This document shows, piece after piece, positions 1 through 5,982 of a stretch of 13,771 nucleotides of DNA. This stretch comes from JAVWPP01 sp036635835. Its GTDB lineage: Bacteria > Bacillota > Clostridia > TANB77 > CAG-465. The stretch lies in contig JAVWPP010000030.1 of the NCBI GenBank assembly GCA_036635835.1, positions 1-13,771 on the forward strand. Reading direction: 5' to 3'. The number at the start of each line of letters is the position of its first letter. Position 1 is the stretch's first letter. The notes under the pieces are model-generated. The model was not told where the DNA came from. It searched no databases and saw only the letters and a program-made list of their open reading frames with translations. The position numbers and the translations under genes are program-made.

Positions 1-23
1 AAAAAACGAGCTTATGCTCGTTT
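1..23 (-). terminator. Terminator of the Fic-like/AbiEi operon
   Basis: An 8-bp perfect stem (positions 4-11 pairing with 16-23, containing CGAGC/GCTCG) has a 4-nt loop. On the minus strand it is followed by a run of T (positions 1-6). It starts 3 nt after the TAG stop of the AbiEi-like gene, as expected for a rho-independent terminator of that operon. Confidence 0.85.
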
Positions 24-25
24 CT

Positions 26-685
26 CTAGTTTTCGTATTTTTCTGCAAGTAATGGTCTTAAATATTTAGTTACTTCTTTTTCTACACCAAATATTCTACC
101 ATATGCTATTAGCTTTTCTACGTTTTTATTTCTTCTATCCATGTATTCTCTAAATATGTTGCTTATATTTTCATCTAGATTTTCGTCTATATCTTTTGCT
201 TCTACGTTTTCTTTTTCTAAATCTTTTATATCTCTAATAACATCGCAAAGGGTGCGCTCCATATTGTATACTCTAACTTTTTTACCAAGTGGAGACGTTT
301 TTTCTATTATGCCAACATTATATAGCTGCGGGTCCATATATATAAATTTATACTTTGCTTCGCTAGATTTTTCAAATGTAGTAAAGGTATACTGCATAGG
401 TATGTCTTGTATAAATCTATGTATGTATAGGGCAGTTTCATGAGAATACGTAGCGTTTTTTAGCGGTTTTTGAGCATTATATAATTCGTCTTCTGGCTTA
501 TTTGCTGAAGTATACATGTTTAAAGATACTCTTTCGATATCTCCTCTTGCTGTAAACCTACTTAAATCTGCTTTTGTTACGCCTATGCTCTCTGCTAACT
601 TTATGGTTATGATGCCATGAGGTAGCGCTCTTAATTTTTCTAACAGCTGTAAATCTGTATTTTTTTCTTCTGTTTTTTTAATCAT
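26..685 (-). CDS. AbiEi-type antitoxin-like DNA-binding protein
   Basis: This 219-aa protein resembles the AbiEi family, the antitoxins of type IV toxin-antitoxin systems, which act as winged-helix repressors of their own operon. Residues about 13-62 read as a winged helix (GIITIKLAESIGVTKADLSR, then a GDIERVSLNMY wing). The C-terminal half carries the family's SHETALYIH (81-89) and ERTLCDVIRD (143-152) motifs. The usual partner, the AbiEii nucleotidyltransferase, is absent. The upstream gene is instead a degenerate Fic protein whose stop lies one base before this ATG, so the two are almost certainly cotranscribed. No clear Shine-Dalgarno sequence precedes the ATG, which suggests translational coupling. 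Family membership rests on motif and layout recognition. A role as antitoxin to the Fic-like protein is inference; it could also be a plain transcriptional regulator. Confidence 0.8.
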   Translation of the reverse strand: MIKKTEEKNTDLQLLEKLRALPHGIITIKLAESIGVTKADLSRFTARGDIERVSLNMYTSANKPEDELYNAQKPLKNATYSHETALYIHRFIQDIPMQYTFTTFEKSSEAKYKFIYMDPQLYNVGIIEKTSPLGKKVRVYNMERTLCDVIRDIKDLEKENVEAKDIDENLDENISNIFREYMDRRNKNVEKLIAYGRIFGVEKEVTKYLRPLLAEKYEN

Positions 686-686
686 A

Positions 687-1475
687 TTATTTTCTTACAC
701 TTAAATATCTTTCTAATTCTATTTTTTCATGCCTACAAATAAGGTTAACCATAGGTTCTACGTTTCTTGTAACATTATGCTCTATAAAGGCATTTTCGTA
801 TATTTCTTCATCTTCTTCAAAACATATATTAATAGGTAGATATCCTTGTTTCATAAGCTCATAATTAAGTATAATTAAATTTACAGCGTTACTGCTAGTA
901 TCAAATGGGTTTATTGCTCTAAAGTCCATATGGAACCTAGCTAATTTTTCGATAAATGGTGACTCGTCTGCTAAATAATTAGCTAAAAGAGCTGTCATTC
1001 TTTCTTGTATGAATTCTGGCATAGGTGCTTTACATTTGTATGTTCTAGGGAAATCTAATATTTCTTTTCTATAGTATCCCATTTGTAAAGGTTTGTCTAT
1101 TATAATTTGAGTATGTATATCTTTCATAACTTGCTCTGTAAGTTCTCCTACTTCGCCTGCTTCTAGTAATTCATATATGTATTCTAGACCTGCTTGTATA
1201 CCATAAGATATAAAGTTATGAGTAAGTGGTACTCCAAATATTTTTTTCTTTAAAGATACAGCTGTTATTGACTGCGTAATTGTAAATGGACATCCATCTA
1301 CTTTATTTGCTGAAAATACATATTTTAATTCTTGTATCTTATCATCTTTTTTAATTACAGACAGTTCTTCTTCTGTAAATGGCTTAATCTGCTCTAACTT
1401 AATTTTAAGCTCTTCTAATTCTTTAAACTTTTCTTGCATTTTACTTCCTTCGTCAGTTTTTTCATTCTCTAACAT
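687..1475 (-). CDS. Fic-fold protein with degenerate active-site motif
   Basis: This 262-aa protein has the overall pattern of a Fic-domain protein: an N-terminal segment like the inhibitory-helix region (ANKVDG at 56-61, where class II Fic proteins have S-x-x-x-E-G), a GYYRK segment (133-137), a PMPEFIQERM segment (151-160) and the helix leading into the active-site loop. Active Fic enzymes transfer AMP or another nucleotide moiety using HPFx(D/E)GNGRxxR. Here residues 189-200 read NPFDTSSNAVNL: the catalytic His is Asn and the GNGR residues that bind phosphate are gone. It is therefore very unlikely to be an AMPylase. The reading frame is intact, with AGGAGG 4 nt before the ATG. An in-frame Met at residue 13 is a weaker alternative start. 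It is cotranscribed with the AbiEi-like gene. The Fic call comes from the motif frame; the role is unknown. Confidence 0.7.
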   Translation of the reverse strand: MLENEKTDEGSKMQEKFKELEELKIKLEQIKPFTEEELSVIKKDDKIQELKYVFSANKVDGCPFTITQSITAVSLKKKIFGVPLTHNFISYGIQAGLEYIYELLEAGEVGELTEQVMKDIHTQIIIDKPLQMGYYRKEILDFPRTYKCKAPMPEFIQERMTALLANYLADESPFIEKLARFHMDFRAINPFDTSSNAVNLIILNYELMKQGYLPINICFEEDEEIYENAFIEHNVTRNVEPMVNLICRHEKIELERYLSVRK

Positions 1476-1513
1476 AATTCCTCCTGTTTTTATACATGCG
1501 TATAATATACTAC

Positions 1514-1542
1514 ATTATATCATATATTGTATAAAAACGGAA
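1514..1542 (-). promoter_or_regulatory. Promoter of the Fic-like/AbiEi operon
   Basis: On the minus strand TGATATAAT (1522-1514) is an extended -10 element, 38 nt upstream of the Fic-like ATG. The -35 region (TTCCGT at 1542-1537) is poor, so recognition probably depends on the extended -10. Confidence 0.6.
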
Positions 1543-1581
1543 GTCTTTTTTGAAATTTTCCTTAATTTGTGCGTTTTTTGT

Positions 1582-1632
1582 AAAAAAGCCTCATATACCG
1601 GTATATATATGCCGTTATATGGGGCTTTTTTT
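1582..1632 (-). terminator. Terminator after plsY (bidirectional form)
   Basis: A long hairpin has outer arms AAAAAAGCC/GGCTTTTTT, then CATATA/TATATG, then an inner GGTATAT/ATATGCC stem. It is A-rich on one side and T-rich on the other, so it can terminate in either direction. It lies about 20 nt after the plsY stop and just before the Fic-like promoter, separating the two transcription units. Confidence 0.85.
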
Positions 1633-1653
1633 AGATTGTTTTTGTTTTATATA

Positions 1654-2256
1654 TTAATCTTTGTTTCCAAATGTCTTACTTTCTGTTCCCTCTATTATTC
1701 TTTTTATGTTTGCTCTATGTTTAAATATTATAAACAAGCTAATAAATAATGAGACTAGGAAAAACTCTGGGTGTAGAAACAGCATAAGTATTGGTAGTAA
1801 GATTGCTCCTCCTATTGATGCTTTAGATACTGTTTGTGTTACAAGTAATAGGACTATTCCAGCTGTTATGCATATTCCTGCTATTTTGTAGTCTATTAGA
1901 AGTAAAGCCATTATCATTGTAGCTACGCCTTTTCCGCCTTTAAATCCGTAGTATGCAGGGTAGCAGTGACCAATTAGAACGCCAACTGCAAATGTACTTA
2001 ATGTTTCAGTTATGTTTTGGCTGAATATTTTACATAGTAGTATAGACACTCCATATGCAAGAACTACTTTTACTAAATCTAGCACAAAAACTAGTACCGC
2101 CATAGGTAATCCCATAACTCTAAAAATATTTGTTGTGCCTGCGTTTCCACTTCCTAAATCTCTAATATCTGTACCTAGCACTTTTTTGCTAAGTAATATA
2201 GCTGGGTTAATTGCTCCTAATAGATATGCAACTATAAATATAACTATTAAATACAT
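1654..2256 (-). CDS. plsY: Acyl-phosphate:glycerol-3-phosphate acyltransferase PlsY
   Basis: PlsY is an integral membrane enzyme that moves an acyl chain from acyl-phosphate to the sn-1 position of glycerol-3-phosphate, the first step of phospholipid synthesis in most Gram-positive bacteria. The 200-aa length fits the family. All three family motifs are visible: LGSGNAGTTN (34-43), GHCYPAYYGFKGGKGVAT (96-113, with the substrate-binding FKGGKG) and KHRANIKRIIEGTE (179-192). Several apolar segments (about 1-22, 50-78, 112-165, 166-178) match a multi-pass protein. The start is supported by GAGG 7 nt upstream. It has its own promoter and terminator. In many Firmicutes plsY lies near der and gpsA. 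Here der is 5.4 kb away and gpsA is not in the window. Confidence 0.97.
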   Translation of the reverse strand: MYLIVIFIVAYLLGAINPAILLSKKVLGTDIRDLGSGNAGTTNIFRVMGLPMAVLVFVLDLVKVVLAYGVSILLCKIFSQNITETLSTFAVGVLIGHCYPAYYGFKGGKGVATMIMALLLIDYKIAGICITAGIVLLLVTQTVSKASIGGAILLPILMLFLHPEFFLVSLFISLFIIFKHRANIKRIIEGTESKTFGNKD

Positions 2257-2291
2257 TTTACTTCCTCACCTTCTGTTTACTCTTCTCTTCT

Positions 2292-2320
2292 ATTCTAGTT
2301 TATTTATTATGATTTTTCAA
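2292..2320 (-). promoter_or_regulatory. plsY promoter
   Basis: A sigma-A type promoter on the minus strand: -35 TTGAAA (2320-2315), a 17-nt spacer and -10 TAGAAT (2297-2292). The -10 ends 35 nt before the plsY ATG. Confidence 0.7.
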
Positions 2321-2352
2321 GTTGATTTTGACATTTTCTTTACTTTTATTTG

Positions 2353-2376
2353 AAAAAGGAACCTTTTACGGTTCCT
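2353..2376 (-). terminator. Terminator of the coiled-coil operon
   Basis: A perfect 7-bp stem AGGAACC/GGTTCCT with a 6-nt loop is followed on the minus strand by TTTTT. It overlaps the TAG stop of the 368-aa gene and closes the operon that starts at 5020. Confidence 0.9.
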
Positions 2377-3481
2377 ATATTATATATTCTCTATTATTTT
2401 TGCTTTTTTCTGCTACTGCTATGTTGCTTTCTTTTTCATCTATGTAGTTTATTAGCCTTTTGCATGAATTAGCTATAGATAGATCTTTTGCTTCGTTTAG
2501 GCTTACTGTTTCTTTTCTTGGTATATATCTATATTCGTTTTTATTTATCCAGCTGTTTATTTCTCTTTGTTTTCTTTCTTCTTTAGTTAGTTTTTTGTTT
2601 ATTACAGCGGGCATTTTTTCTTTTATTAGTTTGTTTTTTTCTTTTTCTACTCTTTCTTCTTCTATTTGAAATATGTTTTTTATGCCGTGAGTTAGCTTTG
2701 TTAGTTTAGTTACTTCTTCTTTTGCTTCTTTGTTTTCTTCGTTTTCTTTTACGTATACAGATATTTCTCCTACTATTCTATGCATGCTATATTTTTCTTT
2801 TTCTAGATATGTTATTGCTGAAAGTTTAGCGTTTATAGCAGAAGTTTTTTCTTCTAGTTCTTCTAATTTCATTTTGTCTTTTTTAGCTCTTCCTGTTATT
2901 TTATCTATGTATTTTATATATGCTGGTTTGTTTATTATTTTATTTTTTTCGTTTGTTAAGGTTTTTAGATCTCCTTTTGCTTTTAGCTCTTTTACTTTTT
3001 GGTATATGCTTTTTTTGAATTCGTTTATTTCGCCTTTTGATGCTTTGTTTACTTCTGGCAGTATGGCTTTTTCTAGCCATGAGTTTATGTCTTCTGCCAT
3101 AGTGTTTGCATCTTTTATTTGTTTTTCTTTTTTGCTAAATTCTGCTTTGTCTGCAGAGTTTATGTCTATGCTATTTGCTTTTTCTATAGCGGTATTTACT
3201 TTGTTTTTTACGTTTTCTACTGCTTCTTTGCTTTTAGTTAAGTTGCAGTACTCTCTATAGTTTACGTTTAGCTTTGCTGCTGCTTGTTTAAGCAGGGTTT
3301 GTTTATGCTGTATTTTTTCTAGTTTGCTTTCTATGCTATCTATGTTTTCTCTGTTTTTATTGCTAAATGTTATGTTTTTTTCTTTTTCTAGCCACATAGC
3401 TGTTTTTCTTTTTATATTTTCTATGTCTTCTTTTGCCATGTATTTTTTTATTTTTTGGTTTTTAAACTGCGCTGCTTCCAC
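2375..3481 (-). CDS. Lys/Glu-rich helical protein of unknown function
   Basis: I do not recognise this protein. From the GTG at 3481 it has 368 aa; the frame stays open to another GTG at 3550 (391 aa). I prefer 3481 because AGGTGA lies 4 nt upstream of it, whereas the 3550 codon has no Shine-Dalgarno sequence. The protein is dominated by Lys and Glu and reads as long alpha-helices, probably coiled coils, with no signal peptide or membrane segment. A basic stretch (IDKITGRAKKDKMKLEELEEK) lies in the middle, and the C-terminal part (ERKQREINSWINKNEYRYIPRKE and onward) is less repetitive and may be a small folded domain. It is the last gene of an operon with the 49-aa and 420-aa genes and ends in a terminator. 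No catalytic motif is visible. A structural, scaffold or partner-binding role would be a guess. Confidence 0.75.
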   Translation of the reverse strand: MEAAQFKNQKIKKYMAKEDIENIKRKTAMWLEKEKNITFSNKNRENIDSIESKLEKIQHKQTLLKQAAAKLNVNYREYCNLTKSKEAVENVKNKVNTAIEKANSIDINSADKAEFSKKEKQIKDANTMAEDINSWLEKAILPEVNKASKGEINEFKKSIYQKVKELKAKGDLKTLTNEKNKIINKPAYIKYIDKITGRAKKDKMKLEELEEKTSAINAKLSAITYLEKEKYSMHRIVGEISVYVKENEENKEAKEEVTKLTKLTHGIKNIFQIEEERVEKEKNKLIKEKMPAVINKKLTKEERKQREINSWINKNEYRYIPRKETVSLNEAKDLSIANSCKRLINYIDEKESNIAVAEKSKNNREYII

Positions 3482-3595
3482 GCTTTCACCTACTTTTCTT
3501 TTGCAGTATATATGCAAAAAACATAGCTGTTTTGCTACGTTTTTTAACACATATTAGCTGCTTTTATCTTTCTTTCTACTATTTATATATCTAGA

Positions 3596-3745
3596 TTAAT
3601 CTTCTAGAATGATTCCTAATTTTTTTTGTAATATTATTTCTTCTTCTTGTATTTCAATTAGGAGAACTCCTAATTCCTCTTTTGTCATCTCATCTAGATT
3701 GTACATTTTTCCTTTATGCATAAGCATACCTTGTTTTTCTTCCAT
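3596..3745 (-). CDS. 49-aa small acidic protein in the coiled-coil operon
   Basis: A small gene between the two large helical genes: ATG at 3745, TAA at 3598-3596. A good ribosome binding site (AAGGAG, 7 nt upstream) supports it, and it starts 12 nt after the stop of the 420-aa gene. The protein begins MEEKQGMLMHKGKMYNLDEM and continues with TKEELGVLLIEIQEEEIILQ, ending in KKLGIILED. After a short N-terminal strand-like segment it looks like one amphipathic helix rich in Glu, Ile and Leu. It could bind one of the helical neighbours. No family is recognised. The start context and position make it a credible gene despite its size. Confidence 0.75.
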   Translation of the reverse strand: MEEKQGMLMHKGKMYNLDEMTKEELGVLLIEIQEEEIILQKKLGIILED

Positions 3746-3757
3746 CTTATTTCTCCT

Positions 3758-5020
3758 TTACATGCAGTATCCAAACATTTCTTGCTGTTCTTGCTGGATA
3801 CCTTTTTCTTTAATTTCTTCTACTCTATTATTATATTTGCTGTCTTTTGCGCCATAGTCTAAAGCGCAAACAACTGCGTTTGCAAATGTATATCTGCCTT
3901 TTTGTAAATATGTTTCTTTTTCTTCTATAGATGCTTCTTTAGGCAGAAGCTCATCTATGTGTTTATCTCTATTTACTAGCATTTCTTTTCCTATGTTATA
4001 CTCTGTTTTAAGCTTTGTTGTGAAGTCTTTTGTGTCTTTTATAAACTGCTTAGATTTGTCTATAATCTGATCTTTTTTCTCTTTAAAATCTTCGTTTAGC
4101 TTTCTTGCTACTATGTGTATTTCATCTTTTTTAAACTCATATACAGCGCTTGCAAGCGTAGTTACTATTTCTGTAGTGAAGTTGTCTCCGCCTGTTAGCT
4201 GAGATACAACGTATGATATAGCGGCACCTCTTGCGATACCTACTGTTATGTCTTTAACTTTTTTATTTTTTTTACTTGTTTCTTGATCTACCATTTGAGT
4301 TTCATTTATAGTGCAGGCACATTCTAGCTCCGCGCTATGGCTTTCTTCTACCTCTTTAGATAGCTTATTTACCTCTTCTATTTGCTTGTCTATTTCATCT
4401 ATTTTTTTCTTTTCTTTTATGCGCTCATCTAATTTAATTATTTCATTTATGTCTATTCCTATTTTGTTATATAGGTCTGTTTTTATGCTTTTGCACTCTG
4501 CTGAAAGCTCTGAGATTCTATCGAAATCTCCACTGTTTAAGGCTTCTTGCATTAGATATTTTTTCTCTATTATTTTTTCTTCCATGATTTCTATGTCTTC
4601 TCTTTGCTCATCTGTAAGATCTGCTGTTTCTTTTGCTTTATCTATATACTGCCTTTTTTCTGCTGCTGTTTTAAATCTTTCTGAAAGCTCTACGGTTTTA
4701 GCACTTTTTAGATTAACTTCTTCTAATATGCATTCTTCTACTTTAGAGTAGTATCCTATAGATACTTCCGATAGGGCGTCTTGATATTCTTTATTATATG
4801 CGTCCATTTTGTCTATGTTTTTCTGAAACTTTTTACGCGGTTTTTCTACATCTATTCCGTATCTTTGTTTAGCTATTTTAGCTAGATTTTCTTCGTTATT
4901 TGATGCTTTTTCCTGCACCTTGTCTCTAAATTCTGCCCTTACTTTTGCGTTTTTTACTTTAGCCATGTTTACTGAATTTTCATTAAGCTCTTTTAGCGCC
5001 TTATTCACTTCATCTTCCAT
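3758..5020 (-). CDS. 420-aa charged helical protein with a central apolar segment, unknown function
   Basis: I do not recognise this protein. It is the first gene of the operon, with AAGGAG 8 nt before the ATG and a TTGACA promoter upstream. Residues about 1-235 are Lys/Glu-rich and predicted helical, with coiled-coil character (for example 140-225). Residues about 257-295 form a less charged, Gly-containing patch (VGIARGAAISYVVSQLTGGD, then TEIVTTLASAVYEF) that could be a buried domain core or a pair of membrane-associated helices; it is too polar in places for a clear transmembrane call. A second charged helical stretch (300-350) and a tail with FANAVVCALDYGAKDSKYNN follow. There is a cluster of Cys at 234-236 and a Cys near the end. 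There is no signal peptide and no enzyme motif. Filament, scaffold or defence-related roles are possible, but none is shown. Confidence 0.8.
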   Translation of the reverse strand: MEDEVNKALKELNENSVNMAKVKNAKVRAEFRDKVQEKASNNEENLAKIAKQRYGIDVEKPRKKFQKNIDKMDAYNKEYQDALSEVSIGYYSKVEECILEEVNLKSAKTVELSERFKTAAEKRQYIDKAKETADLTDEQREDIEIMEEKIIEKKYLMQEALNSGDFDRISELSAECKSIKTDLYNKIGIDINEIIKLDERIKEKKKIDEIDKQIEEVNKLSKEVEESHSAELECACTINETQMVDQETSKKNKKVKDITVGIARGAAISYVVSQLTGGDNFTTEIVTTLASAVYEFKKDEIHIVARKLNEDFKEKKDQIIDKSKQFIKDTKDFTTKLKTEYNIGKEMLVNRDKHIDELLPKEASIEEKETYLQKGRYTFANAVVCALDYGAKDSKYNNRVEEIKEKGIQQEQQEMFGYCM

Positions 5021-5075
5021 ACTATTTCTCCTTGTCTTTTGTACTGTTTTTCCGGTCTTTTCTTATTCTACTGTA

Positions 5076-5104
5076 ATCTTATCTTATATTTTGGAAATTG
5101 TCAA
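5076..5104 (-). promoter_or_regulatory. Promoter of the coiled-coil operon
   Basis: Consensus -35 TTGACA (5104-5099), 17-nt spacer and -10 TAAGAT (5081-5076) on the minus strand. A second TAAGAT overlaps 5 nt upstream but would give a 12-nt spacer. The promoter starts 10 nt beyond the end of repeat copy 1, whose terminator hairpin insulates it from the TOPRIM gene. Confidence 0.8.
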
Positions 5105-5113
5105 GCAGATACA

Positions 5114-5270
5114 TTTATATATTTTGGGCAAAAAAATATACAAGTTATATTTAACGTTGTATATTTTTAATTTTATTTTTATCTTTTTTATTTTTTTTGA
5201 AACATATAAATATCTTTCATTCTTACAGCATATATCTACGTATCTAGATAGATGTGTTTTCTACGTTTTT
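5114..5270 (-). repeat. 157-bp direct repeat, copy 1
   Basis: Identical, base for base, to 7515-7671 at a constant offset of 2401. Flanking bases diverge on both sides (5113 vs 7514, 5271 vs 7672). Read on the minus strand it begins AAAAACGTAG, about 12 nt after the stop of the TOPRIM gene. It holds an approximately 75-nt core with an imperfect inverted repeat around TATCTAGATA, then an A-rich tract, then a strong terminator-like hairpin. No reading frame of note. Confidence 0.95.
5130..5168 (-). terminator. Terminator hairpin inside repeat copy 1
   Basis: A 16-bp stem with one bulged G: AAAAATATACAA (5132-5143) pairs with TTGTATATTTTT (5157-5168), and GTTA (5144-5147) with TAAC (5152-5155), closing a TATT loop. 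Flanking A and T runs make it suitable for termination in both directions. On the minus strand it would end the ATPase-TOPRIM transcript. Confidence 0.7.
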
Positions 5271-5282
5271 CTTTATATATAT

Positions 5283-5982
5283 TTATTCTTTTGGGTTTAT
5301 ATCTTTAAACATTATTCCAAGATTAGTAAACCTTTTTAAAGAATTATTATCTTTTTTTATATGTTCCCACGAATCTTTATAATTTGTATTAATCCAAACT
5401 TTATTTTCCTTAATATACTCCATAAATCCGCGGAATATATTCTATATACTTATCTGAAAACTCATTTGCTCTTTTTACTTTTTCTTTATTATCTAAATTT
5501 TGCTCGTTGTATAAGACATGATCTAAATTTGAAGAAAAATAATATACTTTATATGGAATGGTTTTTTTAAGTGTAGGTGTTGCAATTAATTTGTTTAAAA
5601 TTTTCGCTTTTTGTTTATTTCTGTTTATAATAGCTTTAATATTTTTTGTATATATATATTCTGATGAATATATATTCTTGTCTTCCTTATGAATTTTAAT
5701 TTTATCTTCTGAAATAAAGGTACCATCTGTATCTACAATATGTATTATACCTTTTATATCTGATATTTTATATTTATATTTTGCTTTATTAATTCTAATA
5801 TATTCGTTTAAAATAGATATTATATTGTCTGTATCTACTTCATTTCTAGAAGTAATATCGCCATCTGTTACTTGTATTGTAACTTTTTCAGTCTTATATA
5901 TTTTAGTTATAATTCCTCCAAGTGCCTCTTTATCTGAAATCCCTTCAACTATAACTAAAATAACTTTCTTTGGGTCTATAAT
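5283..5982 (-). pseudogene. TOPRIM-like nuclease partner: ATT start, +1 frameshift near the 3' end
   Basis: After a perfect AGGAGGTG (5994-5987) the frame opens at ATT (5982-5980), overlapping the ATPase stop. No ATG, GTG or TTG lies between the preceding in-frame stop and the conserved part. The frame runs 190 codons to TAA at 5412-5410. It begins KKVILVIVEGISDKEAL and contains HIVDTDG: the E13...D17 and D84-x-D86 pattern of a TOPRIM metal site, as in OLD-type and RloB/AbiL-like nucleases. The end IPRIYGVY looks wrong. The +1 frame continues GFMEYIKENKVWIN, then YKDSWEHIKKDNNSLKRFTN, to TAA at 5285-5283, which reads as the missing C-terminus (about 232 aa in total). The shift lies near CCG-CGG (5433-5428). 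It is either a decaying gene, a sequence error, or one that uses a non-standard start and recoding. Pairing with the ATPase suggests phage defence. Confidence 0.7.

Noticed and set aside
1567..1749. Plus-strand open frame of 60 codons
   Set aside because: It covers the plsY terminator hairpin and the antisense of plsY.
3482..3550. 23-codon upstream extension of the 368-aa gene to the GTG at 3550
   Set aside because: No Shine-Dalgarno sequence before it, while AGGTGA lies at good spacing before the GTG at 3481. Not fully excluded.
5114..5270. Integron attC site in the repeat
   Set aside because: The gene-plus-repeat layout and hairpin suggested it, but I find no proper GTTRRRY/RYYYAAC core pair and no integrase in the window.
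4920..5339. Plus-strand open frame of 139 codons across repeat copy 1
   Set aside because: It runs antisense into the 420-aa gene and through the repeat. Its Phe/Ile/Tyr-rich translation reflects T-rich DNA, and the equivalent frame at copy 2 (7498-7770) is likewise a shadow.
5361..5570. Plus-strand open frame of 69 codons
   Set aside because: It is antisense to the TOPRIM-like gene's 3' part, has no ribosome binding site and its composition is that of an AT-rich shadow frame.
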